Shown here: positions 1-5,220 of the stretch, piece after piece
How positions within the stretch are numbered: the first letter of the stretch is position 1
How the letters are laid out: each line of letters starts with the position of its first letter
Origin: Symbiobacteriaceae bacterium
GTDB taxonomy: Bacteria > Bacillota > JAAYKD01 > WRDA01
Length of the DNA: 5,220 nt
Assembly: GCA_009783675.1 (NCBI GenBank)
Contig: WRDA01000120.1
Span: 1 to 5,220 of the forward strand
Reading direction: 5' to 3'
The notes under the pieces: model-generated
Databases searched by the model: none
What the model saw: only the letters and a program-made list of their open reading frames with translations
What the model was told of the DNA's origin: nothing
Program-made: the position numbers and the translations under genes

Positions 1-188
1 CTGGACAGTCTTAAGGCATCGAGAATGGCTTCATCCTCACTGGCATAGTTCCACATTCTCAGTCCTCCAAGAGCAGGACCCAGGACCGTGTTATGGATAG
101 CAATTATGCCACGTAACCCACTGGCATAGTCATGGCAAAGCACTAACTGTTCGTGACCATACTGCTGCATGTACTCGAGAACTTTCAA
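1..188 (-). CDS. bcd: Leucine dehydrogenase (Glu/Leu/Phe/Val dehydrogenase family), N-terminal part, cut by window edge
   Basis: Reading the minus strand from a TTG at 188-186 gives 62 codons without a stop. The product begins [14 protein letters not shown], continues with a [15 protein letters not shown] segment and ends DALRLS at the edge. This matches the start of NAD-dependent leucine dehydrogenases: the L-G-P-A-L-G-G-x-R-M-W substrate-binding segment falls at residues 36-46, with Leu40-Gly41-Gly42 at the numbering known for the Bacillus enzyme. One difference is Leu43, where Thr is usual. The enzyme reversibly deaminates Leu, Ile and Val to 2-oxoacids in the cytoplasm. The TTG start is chosen because the family N-terminus aligns from that residue (M-x-x-x-x-Y-M) and a GGGAGAGG ribosome binding site lies just upstream; an ATG six codons further in would cut off conserved residues. 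The gene follows ptb by 149 nt on the same strand. Family assignment is firm; Leu versus Val or Phe preference is not readable from this fragment. Confidence 0.9.
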   Translation of the reverse strand, partial: MKVLEYMQQYGHEQLVLCHDYASGLRGIIAIHNTVLGPALGGLRMWNYASEDEAILDALRLS

Positions 189-194
189 GATCAA

Positions 195-202
195 CCTCTC
201 CC
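195..202 (-). promoter_or_regulatory. Ribosome binding site for leucine dehydrogenase
   Basis: The minus strand reads GGGAGAGG here, with its 3' edge 6 nt upstream of the TTG at 188-186. This site selects the TTG over a nearer upstream in-frame TTG, which touches the purine run, and over the downstream ATG. Confidence 0.7.
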
Positions 203-289
203 TGCTACATTTGTTTGATAGTGTGTGCTTTTTCAAATTTAGTTTTCGCCACTTGGGAATGCGATACCTTTTCGGATTTACCTTCCAAC

Positions 290-305
290 CTACCCTGACA
301 GGTAG
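290..305 (-). other. Short inverted repeat in the ptb to leucine dehydrogenase gap
   Basis: The arms CTACC and GGTAG form a 5-bp stem around a 6-nt loop, and three more pairs (CCA with TGG) are possible across a small bulge. No T-tract follows on either strand, so I do not call it a terminator. It lies 33 nt downstream of the ptb stop, in a 149-nt gap that otherwise holds only a TTGACA hexamer on the minus strand without a good -10. It could be an mRNA processing or attenuation element, or chance. Confidence 0.3.
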
Positions 306-337
306 TGGGACAACCCCGAACTATGTCAAAACGATCT

Positions 338-1243
338 TCAATCCCTGGCTAGATAGGACGCCAGAGCAATAGAGTTACATTTAGCCTCAGGAGTATCAGA
401 TCGAGAGACCAGGACGATAGGAGCTTTGGCTCCGACGATAATCCCCGCCACCTTGATCTGAGCGTAGCGCACAAGCGCTTTATAAAAGACATTCCCCACC
501 TCGATGTAGGGCATCAGCAAGATATCAGCCAGGCCTGCCACCGGATCCTTTATTCCTTTATGCCTGGCTGCTTCCGGATCCAGAGCTCCATCGAAGGCTA
601 AAGGACCGCTGACCAGGACATCGTCGCCAAATTCTCCTGAGGCAGCTAACTCCTGGAGCTTAGCAGCATCTACCGTAGCAGGCATTTTGGGGTTGACCTG
701 CTCGAGAGCTGTGATCGGGACTGCTTTCGGCTGGTTTATACCAAGGCCACGAGCTACATCGAAAGCGTTTTTCAACATATCTGTCTTCTCTTCGAGATTA
801 GGCGCTATAACCATACCGCCATCGGTCATCAGTAACAATCGCCCCAGCTGAGGAATCTCCATGACTGCAACATGACACAGTAAACGACCTGTTCGCAAGC
901 CAATCTCCCTATCCAGTACCTGGCGGAGCAGAGTCGCAGAATCTAAAATACCTTTCATCAACATATGTGCCTCGCCGGAGGATACCCTGCGCACCGCCTC
1001 TCTGGCAGCAGCAGTGTAATCGCTGATATCCACGACCTCCATTTTTGAGATGTCAACCTGATGCTCACCAGCAATCTCCTGAATTCTTGCACCATCACCA
1101 ATTAGAGTTACCTCTACCAGTTTTCTGGTTGCAGCGTCCTCAACAGCCTGCAGTACTTCCAGATCCTGCGCCGCTGCGACAACCATTCGTCTGCGTGGCA
1201 GGGATGCCGTTGCAGCATAAAGATCGGCGAAAGAGCGGATCAT
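338..1243 (-). CDS. ptb: Phosphate butyryltransferase (phosphate acyltransferase)
   Basis: Converts butyryl-CoA or branched acyl-CoA plus phosphate to acyl phosphate and CoA; cytoplasmic, and pairs with the acid kinase encoded just upstream. The 301-aa product is the normal length for Ptb. Family signatures are in order: MKG at 96-98, LRTGRLLCHVAV at 116-127, TDGGM at 140-144, NPKMPAT at 184-190, GPLAFDGAL at 213-221, HKGI at 228-231, ADILLMP at 239-245 and SRSD at 280-283. The start at 1243 (MIRSFADLY) is chosen because AGGGAGG sits 7 nt upstream; the longer in-frame opening to 1375 would add 44 residues inside buk that do not resemble the family. Only 13 nt separate it from the buk stop, so the two are almost certainly co-transcribed and perhaps translationally coupled. 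The order (kinase first) is the reverse of the clostridial ptb-buk pair. With leucine dehydrogenase next, branched acyl-CoA substrates are more likely than butyryl-CoA, by inference. Confidence 0.95.
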   Translation of the reverse strand: MIRSFADLYAATASLPRRRMVVAAAQDLEVLQAVEDAATRKLVEVTLIGDGARIQEIAGEHQVDISKMEVVDISDYTAAAREAVRRVSSGEAHMLMKGILDSATLLRQVLDREIGLRTGRLLCHVAVMEIPQLGRLLLMTDGGMVIAPNLEEKTDMLKNAFDVARGLGINQPKAVPITALEQVNPKMPATVDAAKLQELAASGEFGDDVLVSGPLAFDGALDPEAARHKGIKDPVAGLADILLMPYIEVGNVFYKALVRYAQIKVAGIIVGAKAPIVLVSRSDTPEAKCNSIALASYLARD

Positions 1244-1250
1244 TCGCTTA

Positions 1251-1257
1251 CCTCCCT
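1251..1257 (-). promoter_or_regulatory. Ribosome binding site for ptb, touching the buk stop codon
   Basis: The minus strand reads AGGGAGG, and its first base is the last base of the buk TAA. Spacing to the ATG at 1243 is 7 nt. It fixes the ptb start and implies that ribosomes finishing buk uncover or sit on the ptb initiation site. Confidence 0.85.
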
Positions 1258-2330
1258 TAATACTCGTTGACCTTCTCCAGTCCCTGGAGAGCTCTCCACG
1301 CACCCTCACATAGTGCTCGCAACTCCTCTTCCCCCGGGTAGCAGTAAACCGGGGCAATCCAGGAGACATACTCACTTACTTTGGCGACTAAGCGGTTGCT
1401 GAATGCCATACCTCCAGTAAGCAGAATAGCGTTGCATTTGCCCTGCAATACTGCAGCCATGGCACCTATTTCCTTACCAATCTGATAATACATAGCTTCC
1501 AGCACACGATCAGCTATATCCTCCCCATCTGCAGCACGTTCCTCTGCCAAGCGCAAATCGTTGGTCCCAAGATGGGCAGTGAGCCCGCCATTACCGGCAA
1601 TGAGTTTCAGGAGCTGCGCTTCGGTATACTTTCCGCTAAAGCAAAGCCTGACTAAATCGTAGGATGGTAAAGACCCTGCTCGCTCCGGCGACATTGGCCC
1701 AGCCTGATTGGCATTGTTTACATCGATCATTCTTCCCTGGCATATGGGTACAATGGAGAGCCCGCCGCCAAGATGCGCCACAACAACATTTAGTTCATCA
1801 AAACTAAGGTTCACTGCGGAAGCATGACGATGGGCTATGGCTCTGGTGTTCAGAGCATGAACCATACTTTGCCTGGGTAGATCAGGCAGTCCGGAGAACC
1901 TTGCCTGGTCGCAAAATTCATCCACAGAGACAGGATCGACAATGAAAGCTGGAATACCGGAAGGATCTGCCAGCGCAAAGGCGATCTGTCCCCCCAGGTT
2001 GGAGGCATGCACGCCATAAACACCCAACCTGAGGTCATTCAGCATATCTGTATTGACCCTGTAAGTCCCACTCCTCAGAGGCTTTAATAAGCCCCCTCGG
2101 CCGACAGTCGCAGCCAGTTCCCTGGCGGAAACGCCTTGCCTGGTCAGAAAACCTTCTACTAAGGTTATTCGGAACTCCAGTTGATCCTGATAATGATCGA
2201 AACCCTGCAAATCAGCAGTACTATGATGCAAACTCTCTTCGACTCTGACAATTGCTCCCTCATAGAGCGCTACTTTAGTTGATGTGGAACCGGGATTTAC
2301 AGCCAGTAGTAGGTTGTTGGCGAAAGACAT
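1257..2330 (-). CDS. buk: Butyrate kinase (branched-chain or short-chain fatty acid kinase)
   Basis: Catalyses acyl phosphate + ADP to carboxylate + ATP (ASKHA/acetokinase superfamily, cytoplasm). The 357-aa product is the usual Buk length. Motifs in order: NPGSTSTK at 12-19 (first phosphate loop), VGRGGLLKP at 76-84, HASNLGG at 108-114, IVDPVSVDE at 130-138, HALN at 158-161, HLGGG at 186-190 (second phosphate loop), SPERAG at 214-219 and LTGGMA at 304-309 (adenosine loop). The start has AGGGAGG 6 nt upstream. Oddities compared with the clostridial enzymes as I remember them: the stretch after HLGGG reads LSIVPICQGR, where canonical kinases have a S-V-G-x-H-like segment, and the NNANQAGPM stretch is about one residue shorter than the usual NN-x-LDGEGPF. 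This may mark a subfamily rather than damage, since all flanking motifs are intact. Located directly before ptb. Acetate or propionate kinase is excluded by the Buk-type motifs and length. Confidence 0.95.
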   Translation of the reverse strand: MSFANNLLLAVNPGSTSTKVALYEGAIVRVEESLHHSTADLQGFDHYQDQLEFRITLVEGFLTRQGVSARELAATVGRGGLLKPLRSGTYRVNTDMLNDLRLGVYGVHASNLGGQIAFALADPSGIPAFIVDPVSVDEFCDQARFSGLPDLPRQSMVHALNTRAIAHRHASAVNLSFDELNVVVAHLGGGLSIVPICQGRMIDVNNANQAGPMSPERAGSLPSYDLVRLCFSGKYTEAQLLKLIAGNGGLTAHLGTNDLRLAEERAADGEDIADRVLEAMYYQIGKEIGAMAAVLQGKCNAILLTGGMAFSNRLVAKVSEYVSWIAPVYCYPGEEELRALCEGAWRALQGLEKVNEY

Positions 2331-2336
2331 TGGCTC

Positions 2337-2343
2337 CCTCCCT
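2337..2343 (-). promoter_or_regulatory. Ribosome binding site for buk
   Basis: AGGGAGG on the minus strand, 6 nt before the ATG at 2330, supports the annotated buk start. Confidence 0.8.
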
Positions 2344-2427
2344 AGTCACAAGTTCTGTGGATATGATTCTTCCTGAAGGGTCCCATCTCCTTCACCAACA
2401 AGCAGTTTCGCTCAGGAGAACCTAAGT

Positions 2428-2458
2428 CAGCCGGCGAAAATCGAATCTTCACCGGCTG
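2428..2458 (-). other. Strong 14-bp hairpin between the peptidase and buk
   Basis: On the minus strand the arms begin CAGCCGG and end CCGGCTG. Base by base they pair over 14 positions, with two G-U pairs, around a three-base TCG loop. The hairpin starts 18 nt after the peptidase stop. What follows (ACTTAGGTTCTCC) has no run of T, and the plus strand likewise lacks one, so it is not a standard intrinsic terminator. Possible roles are a 3'-end stabiliser or processing site for the peptidase mRNA, a weak terminator, or a palindromic operator for the buk operon. No clear sigma-70 promoter was found between it and buk. Confidence 0.6.
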
Positions 2459-2476
2459 GTAAGATGTGCAAATCAC

Positions 2477-4486
2477 CTATATCTTGTCTGCAAACCAATT
2501 CATAATATGCTCCAGGCGATTCATGCGCATAGGTGGATACCCGCTAGAAGCAAGGAGGTGACCATGGTTAGGAAAACGGATCATCCTGACATCACGGCCC
2601 AGCATTTTTAAAGCGACGAATAACTGCTCCGCCTGTTCGATGGGACAACGATAGTCAAGTTCGTTGCTGACCAGCAGCAGAGGAGTAGTGATATCTTTGA
2701 CATAAGTCAGAGGTGAGATACGTACAAGCTCATCCCAATCCTGCAGTGGGTTAACTCCATGCTGGTTTTCACAGAAGTGATAGCCTATATCGGAGGTGCC
2801 AAAAAAGCTGATCCAATTGGAGATTGAGACACCTGAAACAGCGGCACGGAAGCGATTGGTGTGCCCCACGATCCAGTTAGTCATGAATCCACCGTAAGAT
2901 GCACCGATGACTCCGAGACGTGAAGGATCGATATCAGGATGATCGAGTAAAACCTGATCCAAGGCAAGCATCAGGTCCTGATAATCACCTTCGCCATATT
3001 TGGAAATGACCCCATACTGGAACTCCTGACCGTAGCTTTGTCCACCTCTGGGATTGAGATACAGGACATAATAACCTGCAGAAGTCATAACCTGAAAGAA
3101 GTGCTGGAAAGCAAATCCATACATATTGTGCGGGCCACCATGGATACTGAGTATCAGGGGGTATTGCTTCCCTTCCTGCCAGTTTATTGGTTTCATTAGC
3201 CAACCCTGAAGCTTGCTGTCTGCGTAGCCCTTACACCAGAAAACCTCTGAGGGCGAAAGCGAGACATCCTCTAGCCAGATATTGCTTTTAGTGAGTTGCC
3301 TCTCTGTCAGATCGGTCAAATCAAGTAGTGACAGTTCATTGGGAACACAATCATCTCCCCAGGCTATAACCAGATTCCTGGCCTCCCTATGTAAAGACCA
3401 ACCGTAAATATAACGTTCACCCTTACTGAGAGGAGTCACCGTTTTATCGAGACCAATTGCATAAAGCTGAGTGGTTCCCTGGTATCCCGCAGAAAGTAAA
3501 ATTTTTGTGCTGCAGGGATACCAGGCAATCCCTCTGCCAGCACCTGCAGTTCTGGTCATGTCGGAGCCCACAGCTTCGCTAAAGCCCTGATCGAAATCCT
3601 CACTCAGGCATCTAGGTTCGCCACCTTCAGCAGATACCACCCAGAGACGAGAGATAGTGGCACCGCTATACTCCCGTAAATGTCCAAGATAAGCAATATT
3701 CCTGCCGTCAGGTGACCACTCAGGAGAGTTGCATGGTCCCCTGGTGTCAGTTATCTGCCGCATGTCACCGCCAGAGGAAGGAACTATCCAAAGATCCGAA
3801 TCCCAGGGATTTGCATCTGCATCTTCTCTTCTGTTGGCTGATACCACGAGATACTCACCACAGGGAGACCAGGAGAAGTCCTGATGGTGCCAGGGACCAG
3901 AAGTCACCCTGATGATCTCTTTGCTTTGCATATGCAAAACCCATATCTGATTGTAGCTCCCATCAGCATAGCCGCTGCCGTCGAAACGATAGCGCAGGCT
4001 GTCTACCACATAGCCCTGCTCTTTCTTACGCTGGAGTTCAGCCTCCTTATCCTGGGAACTGAGAGGAGTGAACATGCTCTCCATCTCCTCAGAGGGAAAC
4101 ATGCGGGAAACGAAGGCGATTCTGCTGCCATCAGGAGACCAAAGGGGATTATTGGCACCATGACGCATCCAGGTAAGCTGCAGAGCTTCGCCGCCATCAG
4201 AGAAGGGTAGCAGCCAAATCTGATTAGTACCTGAACGATCAGAGACGAAAGCCACTTTGGAACCGCAGGGGGACCAACGTGGTGTAGTGTTGCGGTTTTT
4301 GCCAGATGTTATCTGTCGCGGTATCTCCCCGTCCTCCACTGAGAGAAGATAGATCTGTGAGTTATAGTCTCTGCTCTCCTGGTGGATCTCGGTCTGTGTA
4401 TAGAGTATCTGTGAGCCATCAGGAGACAAGTTTGGGTCCATCAACCACTTAAAGGACTGCAGATCCGGTATTGTCATTCCGCGCAT
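2477..4486 (-). CDS. S9 family serine peptidase (acylaminoacyl-peptidase/prolyl oligopeptidase type)
   Basis: Cleaves short peptides or N-terminal amino acids from oligopeptides; no signal peptide or membrane segment is visible, so cytoplasmic. Numbering from the chosen start gives 669 aa. Residues about 1-400 form a beta-propeller with repeated W-S-P-x-G blades (LSPDG 20, WSPCG 71, WSPDG 116, WSPCG 206, WSPDG 257, and a degenerate WYPCS 322). Residues about 425-669 are an alpha/beta hydrolase: oxyanion motif HGGP at 449-452, nucleophile Ser530 in GASYGGFMTNW, Asp611 in NELDYRCPIEQAEQL and His643 in NHGHLL. Spacing and motifs fit subfamily S9C. The start at 4486 (MRGMTIPDL) has AAGGAG 9 nt upstream; a longer in-frame opening to 4579 has a poorly spaced Shine-Dalgarno and an N-terminus without family resemblance. 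Exact substrate cannot be read. It precedes buk by 146 nt across a hairpin, so co-transcription with the catabolic genes is possible but unproven. Confidence 0.93.
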   Translation of the reverse strand: MRGMTIPDLQSFKWLMDPNLSPDGSQILYTQTEIHQESRDYNSQIYLLSVEDGEIPRQITSGKNRNTTPRWSPCGSKVAFVSDRSGTNQIWLLPFSDGGEALQLTWMRHGANNPLWSPDGSRIAFVSRMFPSEEMESMFTPLSSQDKEAELQRKKEQGYVVDSLRYRFDGSGYADGSYNQIWVLHMQSKEIIRVTSGPWHHQDFSWSPCGEYLVVSANRREDADANPWDSDLWIVPSSGGDMRQITDTRGPCNSPEWSPDGRNIAYLGHLREYSGATISRLWVVSAEGGEPRCLSEDFDQGFSEAVGSDMTRTAGAGRGIAWYPCSTKILLSAGYQGTTQLYAIGLDKTVTPLSKGERYIYGWSLHREARNLVIAWGDDCVPNELSLLDLTDLTERQLTKSNIWLEDVSLSPSEVFWCKGYADSKLQGWLMKPINWQEGKQYPLILSIHGGPHNMYGFAFQHFFQVMTSAGYYVLYLNPRGGQSYGQEFQYGVISKYGEGDYQDLMLALDQVLLDHPDIDPSRLGVIGASYGGFMTNWIVGHTNRFRAAVSGVSISNWISFFGTSDIGYHFCENQHGVNPLQDWDELVRISPLTYVKDITTPLLLVSNELDYRCPIEQAEQLFVALKMLGRDVRMIRFPNHGHLLASSGYPPMRMNRLEHIMNWFADKI

Positions 4487-4495
4487 ACATAGCAT

Positions 4496-4501
4496 CTCCT
4501 T
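4496..4501 (-). promoter_or_regulatory. Ribosome binding site deciding the S9 peptidase start
   Basis: AAGGAG on the minus strand lies 9 nt upstream of the ATG at 4486. The ATG at 4495 directly abuts it (too close) and the ATG at 4477 is 18 nt away (too far), so 4486 is the best start. Confidence 0.7.
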
Positions 4502-4708
4502 TTCACGTTGGTTTATATAGAGACGAACTTCATTGCTGCTCATCTTAAGCTGAACAAGTCCAAGGTCGGAATGGACCATGCGAATTGGGTAGTACTCCCC
4601 GGCTATTCCTATCTCAGGTTCTTATTCGCCATTCAGACGGATCGTAAAGCTGCCTCCTTCTCCGCAGTATAGCTGCCATTTCGCCGGAGATTAGTTGTGT
4701 TCCTGCAA

Positions 4709-4736
4709 TTCATAATTCGAGTTTGATTCTGTACAA
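4709..4736 (-). promoter_or_regulatory. Weak candidate promoter for the S9 peptidase
   Basis: The minus strand reads TTGTAC, a 16-bp spacer, then TATGAA, just past the tRNA terminator. Each hexamer matches the sigma-70 consensus only partly, and the implied leader is about 220 nt. A second weak possibility is TGAGCA, 17 bp, TATATA at 4514-4542, close to the ribosome binding site. The stretch 4487-4737 contains no convincing gene. It does hold an isolated AGAAGGAGG at 4653-4661 with no well-spaced start codon, and a near-palindrome GGGGAGTACTACCC at 4587-4600. Confidence 0.2.
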
Positions 4737-4737
4737 T

Positions 4738-4792
4738 AAAAAACCGAACCTCTCTTCGCGCTCAGACCTGGCTGAATCGGAAAGCAGTTCGG
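4738..4792 (-). terminator. Intrinsic terminator of the tRNA cluster
   Basis: On the minus strand CCGAAC at 4792-4787 pairs with GTTCGG at 4749-4744, followed at once by six T (4743-4738) and then ATTG. The 37-nt interior can fold further (CTTTC with GAGAG, TTCAG with CTGAG) into one long imperfect hairpin. It starts 11 nt after the tRNA-Lys 3' end, which fits a terminator for the tRNA transcript. Confidence 0.8.
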
Positions 4793-4803
4793 ATATCATA
4801 TCT

Positions 4804-4880
4804 TGGTGGACCAGCAGGGATTCGAACCCCGGACACGGTGATTAAGAGTCACCTGCTCTACCAGGCTGAGCTACTGATCC
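4804..4880 (-). tRNA. tRNA-Lys (anticodon CTT), CCA encoded
   Basis: The cloverleaf is complete. Acceptor arms GGATCAG and CTGGTCC pair with one T-G wobble, followed by A and encoded CCA. The D-arm carries AGCTCAG and the T-arm GGTTCGAATCC. The anticodon stem GGTGA/TCACC encloses the loop CTCTTAA, giving anticodon CTT for the AAG codon. It is the last gene of the three-tRNA cluster, 9 nt after tRNA-Met. A TTT-anticodon tRNA-Lys must exist elsewhere to read AAA. Confidence 0.97.
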
Positions 4881-4889
4881 ATATGTTGC

Positions 4890-4965
4890 TGGTGGCGGAG
4901 GTCGGACTTGAACCAACGACGCAGCGGGTATGAACCGCTTGCTCTACCAACTGAGCTACTCCGCC
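4890..4965 (-). tRNA. tRNA-Met (anticodon CAT, elongator), CCA encoded
   Basis: Acceptor arms GGCGGAG and CTCCGCC pair perfectly, including G1-C72, so this is not the initiator. The anticodon stem AGCGG/CCGCT holds loop TTCATAC with anticodon CAT. A tRNA-Ile with lysidine-modified CAT is the alternative, but the GGCGG acceptor and the CGGTTCATACCCG anticodon arm look like elongator Met of Bacillota. It is separated from the initiator tRNA by a single base. Confidence 0.9.
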
Positions 4966-4966
4966 C

Positions 4967-5043
<77 letters not shown>

Positions 5044-5059
5044 CCAATTTGCGAATGCA

Positions 5060-5088
5060 AGGATAACTCATCCCGGGAGGATTGTCAA
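5060..5088 (-). promoter_or_regulatory. Sigma-70/SigA promoter of the tRNA cluster
   Basis: The minus strand has a perfect TTGACA (5088-5083), a 17-bp spacer and TATCCT (5065-5060). An AT-rich stretch (TATATAATTTT) directly upstream resembles an UP element. The -10 ends 16 nt before tRNA-fMet, leaving a leader of about 10 nt. The -35 box overlaps the stop codon of the divIC-like gene. Confidence 0.85.
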
Positions 5089-5220
5089 GGGAAAATTATA
5101 TAGTAATCTCCTGGTCTCAGCCAGCCAAGTTCAAGGCGTGCATAACGTTCTATAAATGCGTCACTGCGTTTGAACTCTCTTTCCAGCAGCAAACGTTGAT
5201 ATTCAACGCGATTTCTTTCC
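5085..5220 (-). CDS. divIC: Septum formation initiator (DivIC/FtsB family), C-terminal end, cut by window edge
   Basis: The minus strand from 5219 reads 44 codons to a TGA at 5087-5085; the 5' part is outside the window. The visible product starts with a charged helical stretch (ERNRVEYQRLLLEREFKR) and ends with AFIERYARLELGWLRPGDYY followed by IIFP. The A-R-x-E-L-G-x-x-R-P-G-[DE] block near the C-terminus is the signature of DivIC/FtsB, which are small bitopic proteins whose periplasmic or extracytoplasmic coiled coil joins FtsL and DivIB/FtsQ in the divisome. The membrane segment would lie upstream of the window. No terminator stands between this gene and the tRNAs, so some read-through into the cluster is expected. 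DivIC is named on the Bacillota inference; FtsB would be the name in other phyla. The fragment is short, so confidence is moderate to high. Confidence 0.8.
   Translation of the reverse strand, partial: ERNRVEYQRLLLEREFKRSDAFIERYARLELGWLRPGDYYIIFP

Noticed and set aside
189..337. CodY-like box or sigma-54 -24/-12 promoter, as would fit a bkd-type operon
   Set aside because: The AAATTTGAAAAAG stretch is too far from the CodY consensus, and no GG-N10-GC element with the right context was found here or before buk.
1244..1375. In-frame upstream extension of ptb to an ATG at 1375
   Set aside because: It overlaps the buk C-terminus, adds residues unlike the Ptb family, and the good ribosome binding site points to 1243.
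2331..2476. T-box or glycine riboswitch upstream of buk
   Set aside because: No T-box AGGGTGGNACCGCG core and no glycine aptamer core; only generic hairpins are seen.
3884..4210. 108-codon plus-strand open frame inside the peptidase gene
   Set aside because: Lies antisense to a well-supported domain and its product resembles nothing I recognise; treated as a shadow frame. The same applies to plus-strand frames at 169-372, 1045-1260 and 3712-3912.
4487..4579. In-frame upstream extension of the S9 peptidase to an ATG at 4579
   Set aside because: The nearest Shine-Dalgarno-like run is about 15 nt away and the extra 31 residues show no family pattern; AAGGAG sits correctly before 4486.
4618..4690. 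Short minus-strand frames around the AGAAGGAGG at 4653-4661 (possible leader peptide or gene remnant)
   Set aside because: The frame ending at the TAA near 4628 has no start codon after the preceding stop, and the other frames give only about 20 codons with wrong spacing to the Shine-Dalgarno.

Overview
The window reads as a piece of a mid-GC bacterial chromosome, most likely from Bacillota (Firmicutes). The pointers are strong AGGAGG-type ribosome binding sites, tRNA genes with encoded CCA ends, a DivIC/FtsB-type division gene directly upstream of a tRNA cluster, and a butyrate kinase, phosphate butyryltransferase and leucine dehydrogenase set like the Bacillus bkd locus. This placement is an inference from gene content, not from a phylogenetic marker. 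Every gene I can support lies on the minus strand, so transcription runs from right to left.

Reading in the direction of transcription, the window opens (5220-5085) with the last 44 residues of a DivIC/FtsB-family protein. A near-consensus sigma-70 promoter (-35 TTGACA, 17-bp spacer, -10 TATCCT) overlaps the end of that gene and drives three tightly packed tRNA genes: initiator Met (5043-4967), elongator Met (4965-4890) and Lys-CTT (4880-4804). A GC-stem/T-tract terminator follows at 4792-4738. About 250 bp without a convincing gene leads to a cytoplasmic S9-family serine peptidase (beta-propeller plus alpha/beta hydrolase, 669 aa from the chosen start, 4486-2477).

A 146-bp gap holding a perfectly placed 14-bp hairpin without a T-tract separates the peptidase from a metabolic cluster: butyrate kinase (2330-1257), then 13 nt later phosphate butyryltransferase (1243-338), then 149 nt later the N-terminal 62 codons of a leucine dehydrogenase, which starts with TTG and runs off the left edge (188-1).

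The three metabolic genes fit together as a branched-chain amino acid catabolic route. Leucine dehydrogenase deaminates Leu/Ile/Val to 2-oxoacids. A branched-chain oxoacid dehydrogenase, not in view and perhaps encoded further left, would form acyl-CoA. Ptb swaps CoA for phosphate, and Buk makes ATP and a branched short-chain acid. The S9 peptidase upstream could supply amino acids by trimming peptides, but its co-transcription with buk is unproven. I found no CRISPR array, insertion sequence, phage gene or clear new system. The most unusual points are the buk-before-ptb order, the altered second phosphate-loop region of the kinase, and the two structured intergenic regions.
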